Origin: Alistipes sp. Zagget8
Lineage (GTDB): Bacteria > Bacteroidota > Bacteroidia > Bacteroidales > Rikenellaceae
Assembly (NCBI GenBank): GCA_001941065.1
Contig: MSHJ01000009.1
Span: forward strand, 1 to 64,000
Direction: 5' to 3'
DNA length: 64,000 nt
This document shows positions 28,807-39,829 of the stretch, piece after piece (within the stretch, counting starts at the first letter, position 1; each line of letters starts with the position of its first letter). The notes below the pieces were generated by a model, which had not been told where the DNA came from, made no database searches, and saw only the letters and a program-made list of their open reading frames with translations. The position numbers were made by a program, and so were the translations under genes.

Positions 28807-30633
28807 ATGAAAAGCAAAATCCACCTGTTCGTCGTTGCGGCACTGTTTCTCTCGAGTTTGTTCACGACGACATCGTGCCTCGACATTCTGGAAAAACCGA
28901 CCAGTTCCGAAATCACGATCGATACGATCTTTTCCAAAAGGCTTTATGCGGAAAGTTATCTGTATCAGGTCTATCACACCTTGATCCCCCGCGGATTCCC
29001 GTTCACCAACGGAAATCCCGCCGCCACCCAGTTCAGCACGGAGTTCGCCCGTTCGACCCTGGCCAGCATCACCGACGAGGGCTGCAATGTCCGCGGCGCC
29101 AGCTGGGGCTGGTATGTCAACACGTCCGGTTTCGACCCGACGAGCAGCGCCAAGAACCAGGAAGACGGATTCGGATTCCGCTGGAAAGGAATCCGCGCCG
29201 CCTACGTATTCCTCGAAAACCTCGACAAGGTTCCCGACTCCGAAATCGGCGATACCGAGAAATCGCAGATGAAGGCCGAAGCCAAAACCCTGATCGCGCT
29301 GGCTTATCAGGAGATGCTCGTGCGTTACGGCGGCGTGCCGATCGTCCGCGAATCGTTCAGCACCGGCGTGGCTCCCAGCGAAATGGCCATTTCCCGGAGC
29401 AGCGTGCAAGACGTGATCGACTTTATCCTGTCTCTCTGCGACGAAGCCAAGGAGATCCTTCCCGACGTCTACTCTTCCGACAAACGGGGCCGGATCACCA
29501 AAGGGGTCGCGCTGGCCATCAGATCGAGGGTGCTGCTCTTCGCAGCGAGCCCGTTCTTCAACAGCGGTGCGGCGGACATGGTGCTCTCCTATGACCACCC
29601 CGAATACGTCTGCCTCGGCGGATACAGCAAAGAACGCTGGCTGGAAGCGGCCAAAGCGGCCAACGACGTGCTGGTATGGGCGTCCACGAAGGGCGGCGTA
29701 TCGCTCGTCATGCCCGAGGACATCGAGGGCGGAGAGACCGACGCCAAGCACAATGCCTACGGCTACGCGACCTCCGTCAAGGACAACAAGGAGATCATCC
29801 TGGCCAACAAGGGTTACAGCGACAGCAACAACGGATTTACGGATGGCATCTACTGGAAATTCACCAGCCGCGGCCTTTCCGTCATGCAGAGCATCATCTA
29901 CAATTTCCGCAAAGCGGACGGTTCCGACCAGACATGGCCCACCTCGTTCCAGGAACGCCACCCGTTCTCCGAATACACGGAAAAAGTCAACGAGATGGAA
30001 CCCCGTTTCACGCAATGCTGCTGGCCGGTCGGACAAGCTGCGCCCAATTTCTCGGCAACCGGAAACTATGCCAAATGGCCGTTCAATTCGATCGACGACA
30101 ACATGGGCACCTCCGACATGTACGGAGCCTGCCCGATGGTCAAGTTCCACTACAATTACAGCAGTTCCACCAAGATGCAGGATTGGATCGTGTTCCGCCT
30201 GGCCGAATTCTACCTCAACTACGCCGAAGCCGTGAACGAATACTACGGACCGACCGGCCGGGTGGAAGGCGCCCGGTACACGGCTATCGAAGCCCTGAAC
30301 GTGATCCGCAACCGCGGCGGCCTGCGCAATCTGAATACGGAGGAGAGCAAGGACGACATCGCTTTCCGGGCCCAGGTGCGCCGGGAGCGGGCCGTGGAAC
30401 TTTTCGCCGAAGGGCAGCGCTTCTTCGACTGCCGCCGATGGAAAATCGCGGACGAAAAGTTCGGACAGCAGCTCCACACCCTGCGCTACGTGCAGAACGC
30501 CTCGAAAACCGGCTACGATTTCTATTATCTGGCCCTGCACGACAAACGAACATGGTCGAAAGCCATGTACCTGCACCCCTTCCCCCAGGAAGAGGTGGAC
30601 AAGGGGTATCTGCAACAGAATCCCGGTTATTAA
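28807..30633 (+). CDS. SusD/RagB-family lipoprotein (pair 1)
   Basis: Lipobox TTSCLDIL; RRERAVELFAEGQRFFDCRRWKIAD; follows susC. Confidence 0.95.
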   Translation: MKSKIHLFVVAALFLSSLFTTTSCLDILEKPTSSEITIDTIFSKRLYAESYLYQVYHTLIPRGFPFTNGNPAATQFSTEFARSTLASITDEGCNVRGASWGWYVNTSGFDPTSSAKNQEDGFGFRWKGIRAAYVFLENLDKVPDSEIGDTEKSQMKAEAKTLIALAYQEMLVRYGGVPIVRESFSTGVAPSEMAISRSSVQDVIDFILSLCDEAKEILPDVYSSDKRGRITKGVALAIRSRVLLFAASPFFNSGAADMVLSYDHPEYVCLGGYSKERWLEAAKAANDVLVWASTKGGVSLVMPEDIEGGETDAKHNAYGYATSVKDNKEIILANKGYSDSNNGFTDGIYWKFTSRGLSVMQSIIYNFRKADGSDQTWPTSFQERHPFSEYTEKVNEMEPRFTQCCWPVGQAAPNFSATGNYAKWPFNSIDDNMGTSDMYGACPMVKFHYNYSSSTKMQDWIVFRLAEFYLNYAEAVNEYYGPTGRVEGARYTAIEALNVIRNRGGLRNLNTEESKDDIAFRAQVRRERAVELFAEGQRFFDCRRWKIADEKFGQQLHTLRYVQNASKTGYDFYYLALHDKRTWSKAMYLHPFPQEEVDKGYLQQNPGY

Positions 30634-30665
30634 CGGACCATGTGTAACCAATAGAAACCAATTCG

Positions 30666-33600
30666 ATGAACACATATAAAATCAACCTCAGGACCACGAT
30701 ATGCGGCGTCTTGACGGGTCTGATGCTGCTGGTGGGCGGCCAGGCCTATGCACAACGTGCCGCACAGGGACATGTCGTGGACGAATCGGGCTTCCCGATC
30801 GTAGGAGCCGTCGTCACATCCGGCGGCAAAACAGCAACGACGGACGACAAAGGGCGGTTCCGCATCGAAGATGCAACCTCCCTGCGGATCGAAATGCCGG
30901 GATACATACCCCAGACCCTCGGGCGCCTCTCGGATAAAATGACCGTCACGCTGAAAGAGGACGACCTCCAGCGCAATCTCACCATTCCCTCCGGCTTCCG
31001 GAATCGCTTCAGCATGGCATCCGCCGTTTCGACCATACAGGGCGACGACCTGAACGATGAGTTCGTGTCGAATGCGGGCCGGATTCTCTCCGGGAAGCTC
31101 TCCGGACTGACCGTGGAACAGACCTCCGGCGAACCCGGCAACGATTCCCCCACGTTTTATATCCGCGGCCTCGGGTCGTGGAACACCAGCAAGCCGCTGA
31201 TCTACGTCGACGGATTCGAAGCCCCCATGGACCGCCTCTCCCCGATGGAGATCGAGTCCATCTCGGTACTCAAGGACGCCGGGGCGCTGGCCCAGTTCGG
31301 CATCAAGGGAGCCAACGGCGTGATCTGGGTCACGACCAAACGCGGCACGATCGGGAAACCCAAAGTGAAAGTGAGCCTGAACCGGGGATGGCAGGAGGCG
31401 GTATCGCTGCCCAAATTCATCGACTCGTATACCTATGCCTCGCTGTACAACGAGGCCGTCAGCAACGATATGGGCAAATGGAATCCCTACTACACCGAAG
31501 CGCAGCTCAACGCCTATAAGAACGGAAACGACGGTACGATCGAACATTACGACCAGCTCTACCCCAACGTAAACTGGCACGACGAGGTGCTCCGCTCCTT
31601 CGCCCCGGCAACCAACGCCGACGTCAGTTTCTCCGGCGGAAGCAAAACGGCCCGTTATTTTCTCGCACTGGGCTACCAGAACATCGACGGTCTGTACAAA
31701 AACACGGACAAGGACCGCGACGTGAATTCCAATCTCAATTTCCAGAAATTCAACTACCGGGCGAATATCGACGCCCGGCTGGGAAAGATTTTCGACGTCT
31801 CGGCATCGGTGGGCGGCGACATCTCCGACCGTTACACACCCAATTATTCGACCGAAACCCTGTGGACCAACATGGTGAAATATCCGGCCAATGCCTTCCC
31901 GGCCCGGACTCCCGGCGGATACGGCGGAACGGTCATCTATCCCGACAACCCGATCGGCTCGGTACTGGAGACCGGATTCCAGCATTTCCACTACCGCAAT
32001 ATACAGGCCACCATCACTATCGGTGAAGACCTGGGTTTCATCACCAAGGGCCTGCGGCTGACGGAGACGATTTCGCTTTACAACCACCAGGGTCAGTACT
32101 CCTACAAAACCAAAGACTATCAGCGTTTCGCACCCTACATCTCCGACGGAAAGCTCCAGTATTCCACCATAGGCACGCAGGACACCGATTTCACCATCTC
32201 CAATACCGGCAACAACCGCAACGCGGCCCAGAGCCGGCTCAACACGGAGATCGCGCTGACCTATGAACGGGAGTTCGGCAAGCACCATGTGTCGGGTTCA
32301 TTCGGGTACCACGGCGACAAATACACCATCGAGGGGACCCAGGTGCCGACCTACACCCGCGGATTCTCCGGACACTTCAGCTACAACTACGATTCGCGGT
32401 ATTTTGCAGAGATCGGGTACGCCGTCAACGGCATGTCGCCCTACGCCCCGAAGAACAACATAGGATGGTTCCCCTCCCTTTCGCTGGCATGGGTGGCTTC
32501 CAATGAAAACTTCCTGAAAAAGACCGGTTGGATCGACTATCTGAAAGTGAGGGGATCGGTAGGACTGGTCGGAATGGCCGACCTGGAAACGGCATCCAAC
32601 TATTTCATGTACCAACAGTACTACAAGAGCAAAACCATCGGTCCCCATTTCGGCTGGGAAGGAACCGCCACGAACAGCGTGCTCTACGAGTACTATATCG
32701 CCAATCCCGACGCGGCGTGGGAAAAACTCCTGCGTGCGAATATCGGAATCGACGGACGTTTCTTCTCCAACCGGCTGAACGCTTCGGTCGACGTGTTCTA
32801 CGACCGGCGTTACGACATCCTCACGAAAGCCAACGTCCCGGAGTATTTCGGTATCCTTTCGGACACGAACATCAACCAGGGCAAGGCTTCCAACCACGGT
32901 GTCGAAATCAGCCTCGACTGGAGCGACCGGATCGGTGAATTCTCGTATTACGTCAATCCCGTCTTCTCGTACGCCCGCAACAAGATCCTCAACATGAACG
33001 AAGCCCCGACCGCTTACGCATACCAGCGCCTGACGGGCCATCCCATCGGGACGTTCAACGTGCTGCAGGCCGACGGACTGTACCAGTCCTGGGACGAGGT
33101 CAACGCCCCCGGAGCGCCCCAGTCGCTCTACGCCAATGTACAGCCGGGCGACATCCGTTACATGGACCTGAACAAGGACGGTTATATCGACGACAACGAC
33201 ATCGCCTACCAGGGAGGGCGCTACACGGCCGTTCCCGAAATCACCTACGGCATCACCCTCGGCGCGGCCTACAAGGGTTTCGACCTCAAAATCTCCGGCT
33301 ACGGGGCCGCCCACCGCACCGTCGGCGTGATGAATACCCGCAACAACGCCTTCCAGAACGGCACGGGCAATGTCACGGAATGGGCGCTCGAACGCTGGGC
33401 CTACTATCCCGAGCAGGGAATCGACACGCGCAAAAGCGCCACCTATCCCCGTCTTTCCGCCGGTTCCAACACCCACAACTGGCAGAATTCGACCTTCTGG
33501 CTGCGCAACGGCAATTTCTTCCGCCTGAGCGACATCACGCTGGGATACACCCTTCCCAGGCATTTGCTCGGCCGGATCGGGATCGACAAGATACGCCTCT

Positions 33601-33716
33601 ATTTCACGGGGACGAACCTCTGCGTGGCGGACCACCTCAAGGCCGGGGACGCCGAAGTCCAGACGGGGTATCCGCTGATGAGGACATTTAAAATCGGGTT
33701 GAACCTTAATTTCTGA
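30666..33716 (+). CDS. SusC/RagA-family TonB-linked outer membrane protein (pair 2)
   Basis: LIYVDGFEAPMDRLSPMEIESISVLKDAGALAQFGIKGANGVIWVTTKRG; C-terminal KIGLNLNF. Confidence 0.95.
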   Translation: MNTYKINLRTTICGVLTGLMLLVGGQAYAQRAAQGHVVDESGFPIVGAVVTSGGKTATTDDKGRFRIEDATSLRIEMPGYIPQTLGRLSDKMTVTLKEDDLQRNLTIPSGFRNRFSMASAVSTIQGDDLNDEFVSNAGRILSGKLSGLTVEQTSGEPGNDSPTFYIRGLGSWNTSKPLIYVDGFEAPMDRLSPMEIESISVLKDAGALAQFGIKGANGVIWVTTKRGTIGKPKVKVSLNRGWQEAVSLPKFIDSYTYASLYNEAVSNDMGKWNPYYTEAQLNAYKNGNDGTIEHYDQLYPNVNWHDEVLRSFAPATNADVSFSGGSKTARYFLALGYQNIDGLYKNTDKDRDVNSNLNFQKFNYRANIDARLGKIFDVSASVGGDISDRYTPNYSTETLWTNMVKYPANAFPARTPGGYGGTVIYPDNPIGSVLETGFQHFHYRNIQATITIGEDLGFITKGLRLTETISLYNHQGQYSYKTKDYQRFAPYISDGKLQYSTIGTQDTDFTISNTGNNRNAAQSRLNTEIALTYEREFGKHHVSGSFGYHGDKYTIEGTQVPTYTRGFSGHFSYNYDSRYFAEIGYAVNGMSPYAPKNNIGWFPSLSLAWVASNENFLKKTGWIDYLKVRGSVGLVGMADLETASNYFMYQQYYKSKTIGPHFGWEGTATNSVLYEYYIANPDAAWEKLLRANIGIDGRFFSNRLNASVDVFYDRRYDILTKANVPEYFGILSDTNINQGKASNHGVEISLDWSDRIGEFSYYVNPVFSYARNKILNMNEAPTAYAYQRLTGHPIGTFNVLQADGLYQSWDEVNAPGAPQSLYANVQPGDIRYMDLNKDGYIDDNDIAYQGGRYTAVPEITYGITLGAAYKGFDLKISGYGAAHRTVGVMNTRNNAFQNGTGNVTEWALERWAYYPEQGIDTRKSATYPRLSAGSNTHNWQNSTFWLRNGNFFRLSDITLGYTLPRHLLGRIGIDKIRLYFTGTNLCVADHLKAGDAEVQTGYPLMRTFKIGLNLNF

Positions 33717-33720
33717 CAAC

Positions 33721-35424
33721 ATGAAACTGACCATATTCACCAAAACGATACGCGCGGCGCTTCCCGGACTGGCCGTATTCTCCCTGTTCGCCTGTGAAGG
33801 CCTGTTGCCCGACAACAAGGTAGACCTCGATCTGACCGACAAAAACGTTTCGCAGGCATATGCCAACCTCAGGGACCAGGGCATGGCGCTTTACGACTAT
33901 CTCCCCGCGGGCTACAACCGCATCGACGGAGCCATGCTCGCCGCGGCGACCGACGAAGCGGATCATGCCCCGATCGGGTCCGACATCGAGAAATTCCAGC
34001 TCGGCACGTGGAACGCAGTCACCAATCCGGACAACAACTGGGGCGACTGCTACCGGGCCATCCGGCTCTCGGCCCTGTTCCTCCAGAACAGCGAGAACTA
34101 CGAAGAGATCATCCTGCGCGATACCTCCACGGCTTCGAAGCTCAACAACTACAAAACCCAGTGCGCCGATTTGAAAGCGCTGCGGGCGGAGGCACGCGTG
34201 CTGAATGCCTACATGTATTTCGAACTGCTGAAACGATTCGGCGGAGTGCCTCTCACCGACAAGCTCTACAGCCTGGAATCGCATCCGGACCTGGAACGAA
34301 GCACCTACGACCAGGTCGTAAAGCACATCGTCGGGGAGATCGACGAGGTGCTGGACAACGACGAACTGAGAGACGACTGGTACGCTTACGACCAGAAATT
34401 GTACGGCCGTTTCACACAGGGCGCCGCCCTTGCGCTGAAATCACGCATCCTGCTCTATTGGGCCAGCCCGCAGAACAACCCCACGGACGACCAGGAGCGC
34501 TGGGAAGAGGCTGCGCAGGCCGCCCACGACCTGATCGAACTCACCAAGTACTCGTTGGAAGGCAATTACGGCAACCTGTTTTCCGGCACGACTTCGCACC
34601 AGAGCAAAGAGGTGATCCTCGCCTATATGACCGGAGCGAACAATACGCCCGAGACCGACAATTATCCCATCTCCACAAACGGCGGCAAGACCGGCACATG
34701 CCCTTCGGCCAATCTGGTGGACGCCTACGAAAACGCGGACGGAACCCCCTTCGACTGGAATGCGCTGGCCCCGGGAGCCGATCCCTACGCCGACCGTGAT
34801 CCGAGGCTGCAATACAGCATCGTCGTGAACAATTCGCAGTGGAACGGACGTACCATGCAATGTTACGACGGAGGAACGGACGGCAGCGGCGTGACGCAGG
34901 CGACGACCACCGGCTATTACCTGAAGAAATTCCTGACCGACGGACTCGACCTCGAAAAGAACCAGACCTCGGTTCACTCCTGGATTCTGTTCCGCTATGC
35001 CGAAATCCTCCTGAATTACGCCGAGGCGATGAACGAGGCCTACGGACCCGACGCCGATCCGTTCGGAGACGGCAAAACGGCCCGCTGGGCCGTGAACGAA
35101 GTGCGGGGTCGCGTCGGAATGCCTCCCGTAGCGGCATCGGACGAGACGGAGATGCGCGGCCGGATCAAGCACGAACGCCGGATCGAACTGGCCTTCGAAG
35201 ACCACCGTTTCTGGGATGTGCGGCGCTGGGGCAAGGCAGATGCCGAATCCGCCCTGAAAGCGCCCATCATGGGTGTAAGCATCACGAAAACCCAAACGGG
35301 ATTCACCTATGCGGCCAAAACCGTCGGGTCCCGCACGTTCCAGGAAAAAATGATGCTCTATCCGATTCCCCAGAGCGAGATTCTCCGGTCTGCCGGAAAA
35401 ATCAAGCAGAACCCGGGCTGGTAA
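33721..35424 (+). CDS. SusD/RagB-family lipoprotein (pair 2)
   Basis: Lipobox SLFACEGL; IKHERRIELAFEDHRFWDVRRWGKAD. Confidence 0.95.
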   Translation: MKLTIFTKTIRAALPGLAVFSLFACEGLLPDNKVDLDLTDKNVSQAYANLRDQGMALYDYLPAGYNRIDGAMLAAATDEADHAPIGSDIEKFQLGTWNAVTNPDNNWGDCYRAIRLSALFLQNSENYEEIILRDTSTASKLNNYKTQCADLKALRAEARVLNAYMYFELLKRFGGVPLTDKLYSLESHPDLERSTYDQVVKHIVGEIDEVLDNDELRDDWYAYDQKLYGRFTQGAALALKSRILLYWASPQNNPTDDQERWEEAAQAAHDLIELTKYSLEGNYGNLFSGTTSHQSKEVILAYMTGANNTPETDNYPISTNGGKTGTCPSANLVDAYENADGTPFDWNALAPGADPYADRDPRLQYSIVVNNSQWNGRTMQCYDGGTDGSGVTQATTTGYYLKKFLTDGLDLEKNQTSVHSWILFRYAEILLNYAEAMNEAYGPDADPFGDGKTARWAVNEVRGRVGMPPVAASDETEMRGRIKHERRIELAFEDHRFWDVRRWGKADAESALKAPIMGVSITKTQTGFTYAAKTVGSRTFQEKMMLYPIPQSEILRSAGKIKQNPGW

Positions 35425-35471
35425 TACCATACAAATAGCTTATTTACAGATACGTTATAAAGATTGACCTC

Positions 35472-36044
35472 ATGAAAAAGATTCTGATATTCCTCTGTGC
35501 CGTCGCATCGACCTTCGGCTATGTATCGTGTTCCGATTCGGCAATCGGGGACGAATACGGTTCCACGCTGATTTACATGCCCCAGGCCACCCACAATCTC
35601 GGAACGGACAACAACCTCACGCTGAAGCTGAGCAAGGAGACGGCTGAGGCCACTCCCGGCAAACGCACGCAGACGACGCTCGGCATCTACCGGGCCGGCA
35701 CGGCGCCCAAGGAATCGGCGACCGTCGATCTGCTGATCGACCGGGACTCCCTCGCCTCGGCCCAGCAATACGCCCAGAGCGGGGATGCCGGCAGCAAATA
35801 CGACATCTACAAGACGGGCGTGCTGCTCGACAAGAAATACTACGACAAACTGCCGGCAACGCTGACCATTCCGGAAGGCAGCCGCGAAGCGAAGACACAG
35901 CTTGTCCTGCACAACGCGGAGATCTTTGCAGACTATCCCGTCGGACAAATCCTGCTGCTGCCCGTCCGGATCGCAAACCCGACGCGTTACACCCTGAACC
36001 ATTCGCTGTCGCTCACCATGGTCGTCATCACGCTGGCCGATTAA
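35472..36044 (+). CDS. DUF1735 (BT_3987-like N-terminal) lipoprotein
   Basis: Lipobox SCSDS; IYMPQATHN...VDLLIDRDSL...LPATLTIPEGS pattern; position after susCD. Confidence 0.75.
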   Translation: MKKILIFLCAVASTFGYVSCSDSAIGDEYGSTLIYMPQATHNLGTDNNLTLKLSKETAEATPGKRTQTTLGIYRAGTAPKESATVDLLIDRDSLASAQQYAQSGDAGSKYDIYKTGVLLDKKYYDKLPATLTIPEGSREAKTQLVLHNAEIFADYPVGQILLLPVRIANPTRYTLNHSLSLTMVVITLAD

Positions 36045-36060
36045 CGAAAAGACAAAAACG

Positions 36061-38019
36061 ATGAAGATTCCGATCAAACTCCTGTTTACGGCGGTTCTCG
36101 GCCTATGGGCCGGGACCGCCGTCCAGGCAGCCAACCCCGAGGTGCTGGAGTGTCGTCTGCACGTAACCGGCACCGGGGATTTCGCCCTGCACAGCATCTC
36201 GGCCCGAATACTCGGGACAGCCTTCCTGGACGATCCGAAACACCCCGACCTGTTCATGCTCGGCGACAAATATTACAAGAACGAATGTTTCCGTTACAGC
36301 TTCGTCGACCGGGGAGAGGACGGCGTCCCCGTCTTCGAACGCAAAGAGCCGGTGAAGCTGCCCGACGGCGCCCTCACCAAAGTGCGCATCCGTCAACGCG
36401 GAAAACAAATCTATCTCTTCTGGTGCTCCGGCGAAGAGCTGAAATACGCGGAATACGATGCGAAAAAGGCGGCATTCCTCGAAAAAGGCGCTTTGCCCCT
36501 GCCCGAAATGAAATGGAACCCGAAAAACATCACGGTCGAACTGCCGGATGACGGTTCGCTGCGGGTCAATGCATCCTGCACCATCGTATCTTCGACGAAA
36601 GCCCCGGGACACTGGCGTGCGGCCGACTATTTCCCGTACGACGGGACGGGCGTATGGCGGGGGCGTTTCGGTGCGGACGGATTCTTTTCATTCAGTTACC
36701 CGAAATTCCCGGGCGGCAAGGCTTCCGAACCGCTGTTCATCGCCGCCTCCGAAAAAGAGATTTTCGGGTCCTCGAACGGCATCGACGTGATCCGCTACCC
36801 GGGACAGGACGGAATCATCACCGGCTCGTCCTACGGAGGGCTCTATTTCCTGAAACGAAAGGCCGACGGAACCTGTGAGCCCAAACGCCATATCGTGGAT
36901 GAAAAGTTCAACGCGCTGCGCCATCCGACCATTTGGCCGACGCCCGTCGTCTACCCGAACGAACAGGGAGAGTACGTGGACTTGCTGGCGACGGGCGAAG
37001 GCGGGGCCTTCTATTACCGCTTCACGGGAAAATTCACCCCCGACGGACGCCCCGTATATGCCAATCCCGTCACCCTGAAAGAGAAAAACCCGGCCCTGTA
37101 TGCCGGTTCGCTCGTCACCCCGACACTCGTCGATTGGGACGGCGACGGCCAACTGGACATCGTTTGCGGCAATTCTGCGGGACATATCCTCTTTTTCCGC
37201 AACACGGGCACGAACCGGAATCCCTCGTTTCACGCGGGAACCTACCTGAAGGCCGGCGGCGAGGTCATCCACATTCAGCCGGGTTACGGCGAGGATATAC
37301 AGGGACCCGGCGAATCCCGGTGGGGTTATGTCGGCGCCAATGTATTCGACTGGAACAACGACGGGAAACCCGACATCCTGACCAACGATTCACGCGGCAA
37401 ACACACCGTGTTCATGCAGGGCGCTAACGGCCTGGAAGCGGGGAAATCCATCTATCTGAACGATCTCGAACTCCACGGCATGTGGCGCTGCCGTCCGGGC
37501 GTCGGGACGATGTCCGGCAAATACGTCTATTTCACGCTCGACGACCAGGACGAAATCCACCGCTATTTCCGGGAGGACGACTACAACCTCACCGACGGCG
37601 GCAAGATGAAGCTGACCGACGGTTCGTCCATCAAGGCCAACTGGCTCGAAGCCGGCGGCAAGGGACGCCTGCGGTTCGAGGTCGTGGACTGGGACGGCGA
37701 CGGAGTCAAGGACCTGCTGCTGGCGACCAACATGCACCACATGATTCCGGATACGGTCCGGGGTATTCCCTGGAGCCATCCCAAACCGCTCCGAGGCGCC
37801 ACGCTGCTGTTCCTGCGCAATGCGGGCACGGAAGCGGACCCGGTCTTCGAATTCCCGAAACAACTGAAATACAAGGGAGAACTCGTGCGTTTCGGCCACC
37901 ACGGATGCGGAGCCTCCACCGGCATGATCGGTAAAATCACGGACGGACTGCCCAACGTGGTCGTCGGCGACGAACGCGGAAGCCTTTATCTCCTGGAACG
38001 TGAATATTTAACCTGGTAG
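36061..38019 (+). CDS. Secreted FG-GAP/VCBS-repeat protein
   Basis: Signal peptide; DWDGDGQLDIVCGNSAGHILFFRNTGTN, DWNNDGKPDIL, DWDGDGVKDLLLATN. Confidence 0.88.
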   Translation: MKIPIKLLFTAVLGLWAGTAVQAANPEVLECRLHVTGTGDFALHSISARILGTAFLDDPKHPDLFMLGDKYYKNECFRYSFVDRGEDGVPVFERKEPVKLPDGALTKVRIRQRGKQIYLFWCSGEELKYAEYDAKKAAFLEKGALPLPEMKWNPKNITVELPDDGSLRVNASCTIVSSTKAPGHWRAADYFPYDGTGVWRGRFGADGFFSFSYPKFPGGKASEPLFIAASEKEIFGSSNGIDVIRYPGQDGIITGSSYGGLYFLKRKADGTCEPKRHIVDEKFNALRHPTIWPTPVVYPNEQGEYVDLLATGEGGAFYYRFTGKFTPDGRPVYANPVTLKEKNPALYAGSLVTPTLVDWDGDGQLDIVCGNSAGHILFFRNTGTNRNPSFHAGTYLKAGGEVIHIQPGYGEDIQGPGESRWGYVGANVFDWNNDGKPDILTNDSRGKHTVFMQGANGLEAGKSIYLNDLELHGMWRCRPGVGTMSGKYVYFTLDDQDEIHRYFREDDYNLTDGGKMKLTDGSSIKANWLEAGGKGRLRFEVVDWDGDGVKDLLLATNMHHMIPDTVRGIPWSHPKPLRGATLLFLRNAGTEADPVFEFPKQLKYKGELVRFGHHGCGASTGMIGKITDGLPNVVVGDERGSLYLLEREYLTW

Positions 38020-38097
38020 AATCAGTTTACGGGCGGTGTCGCAAACGGTTCCGCCACCGGAAAACGGGACAAGTAATTCCGCAGTAACCGAACAAAC

Positions 38098-39747
38098 ATG
38101 AAAAAACGCAATATCAAACTGATTGCTCTTTTTGCGCTGACAATCCTTTTCGCAGGCTCTTCGGCGGCAGCGCAGCAAACGCCTGCCGCCGACAGGGTCG
38201 CCATGTACACGTTCAGCGACAAATTGCCCGAACAGCTGCAGCAGCTCGTCGGGAATCCGCTCCTGCACCGTTATGCCGAAACGCGGAACAAACTTTCGTC
38301 GGGCAAATATCGCCCGCTCTACCATTTTTCCGCTCCGGAAGGGCGGCTGAACGACCCCAACGGACTCTGCTACTGGGACGGCAACTGGCATCTTTTCTAC
38401 CAGGCCTATCCGATCGAGAACCCGATCGCCCACTGGGGTCACGCCTACAGTCCCGACCTGATCCACTGGAAAGACCTTCCGATCGCCATCGCCCCTTCCA
38501 TCGAAGAACGGGTATATTCCGGTTCGACGCTGATTCAGGGCGACAGCGTCATCGCCATGTACCGGGGTGTCGGGCAGGGGGAAATGGTCGCCGTCTCGCG
38601 CGACCCCCTGCTGCTGAACTGGCGCAAACCGGCAGCCAATCCCGTCATTCCGGATCCCGATCCCGAAAAAGAACAGCCGGTCTTCGCCCGGGGCGGCGAT
38701 CCGTTCCTGTGGCGCTGCGACAACTACTATTATGCCGTCTTAGGCGGCTATTCGGACTCCGGGCCCGGCGGCAAGCGCGTGTTTGCCGAATACCTCTACC
38801 GGTCGTCCGACCTTCTCCGCTGGGAGTACCTCCATCCGTTCATCGATGCCAATCCTTATGCTTTCGTGGGCGACGACGGAGCCTGCCCCTATTTTTATCC
38901 CATCGGCAGCGAAGGCAAATACATCCTTTTTTATTTCAGCCACAAAAGCGGCGGCAAATACCTGATCGGCGACTACGACACCCGGCGCCAGAAATTCATC
39001 GTCACGGACGGCGGAAATTTCAATCACGGGCCCGCCAAAGGAGGAGGCATACATGCACCGTCGGCCTATCCGGACGGAAAAGGGGGCATCGTCGTCCTGT
39101 TCAACACGAATCCGGGATTCCCCCGCAAGGACGATTTCTCGGAGACGATGACCCTTCCGCGCCTGCTGACCTGGGAAAAGGGCGCCCTGCACGTCCGTCC
39201 CTGGGACGCCGTGGAATCGCTGCGCCGCGACCATGTCCGGCTGGAACATATCGCCGTGCCGGCCAATCAGGAAATCGTATTGGACAAAATAACGGGTGAC
39301 GCCCTGGAAATTTCGATGGAAATCGACCTCGGAAAAACCAAGACCTTCGAACTGTCGGTCCTCCGCTCCCCGGACAGGCAGGAATACACCCGGATTCTTT
39401 TCCAGCGGGACATGGGAAAACCGACCCGGGAATACGAAAACCATACGCCCACCAGTACCGTCACGATAGACAATACCTATGGTTCCCGTTCACCCCTTTT
39501 CACGCCCCGGCCTCCGGAAACGGCCGAATTGCCGTTCGCCAAAGGAGAAAAACTGAAACTGCGGGTATTCATCGATCGCAGCATCGTCGAAGTCTTCGTC
39601 AACGACCGGCAAAGCGTCACGCTGCGCACCTATCCCGAACGGGACGACAGCCGGGGAATATCGGTCCGCGCCGCAGGCAACAGTGCCGAAATAGGTTCGC
39701 TCGACGCCTGGCGGATGGAAAGTATCTGGACCGATACGCCCCGGTAG
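38098..39747 (+). CDS. GH32-like five-bladed propeller protein
   Basis: YHFSAPEGRLNDPNGLCYWDGNWHLFYQAYP, WGHAYSPDLIHWKDLPIAIAP, YSGSTL; C-terminal LRVFIDRSIVEVFVNDRQSVTLRTYP; second and third active-site motifs deviate. Confidence 0.88.
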   Translation: MKKRNIKLIALFALTILFAGSSAAAQQTPAADRVAMYTFSDKLPEQLQQLVGNPLLHRYAETRNKLSSGKYRPLYHFSAPEGRLNDPNGLCYWDGNWHLFYQAYPIENPIAHWGHAYSPDLIHWKDLPIAIAPSIEERVYSGSTLIQGDSVIAMYRGVGQGEMVAVSRDPLLLNWRKPAANPVIPDPDPEKEQPVFARGGDPFLWRCDNYYYAVLGGYSDSGPGGKRVFAEYLYRSSDLLRWEYLHPFIDANPYAFVGDDGACPYFYPIGSEGKYILFYFSHKSGGKYLIGDYDTRRQKFIVTDGGNFNHGPAKGGGIHAPSAYPDGKGGIVVLFNTNPGFPRKDDFSETMTLPRLLTWEKGALHVRPWDAVESLRRDHVRLEHIAVPANQEIVLDKITGDALEISMEIDLGKTKTFELSVLRSPDRQEYTRILFQRDMGKPTREYENHTPTSTVTIDNTYGSRSPLFTPRPPETAELPFAKGEKLKLRVFIDRSIVEVFVNDRQSVTLRTYPERDDSRGISVRAAGNSAEIGSLDAWRMESIWTDTPR

Positions 39748-39802
39748 GCACGAATGTCCGTCGGTGAAACACGAATGCCGCAATCTGCCGACGGTCTTCC
39801 AA

Positions 39803-39829
39803 CTCACGAAACTCACAAATCTCACAAAA
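39803..39829 (+). repeat. Three tandem 9-bp units CTCACGAAA/CTCACAAAT/CTCACAAAA upstream of fucI
   Basis: Direct reading. Confidence 0.7.
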
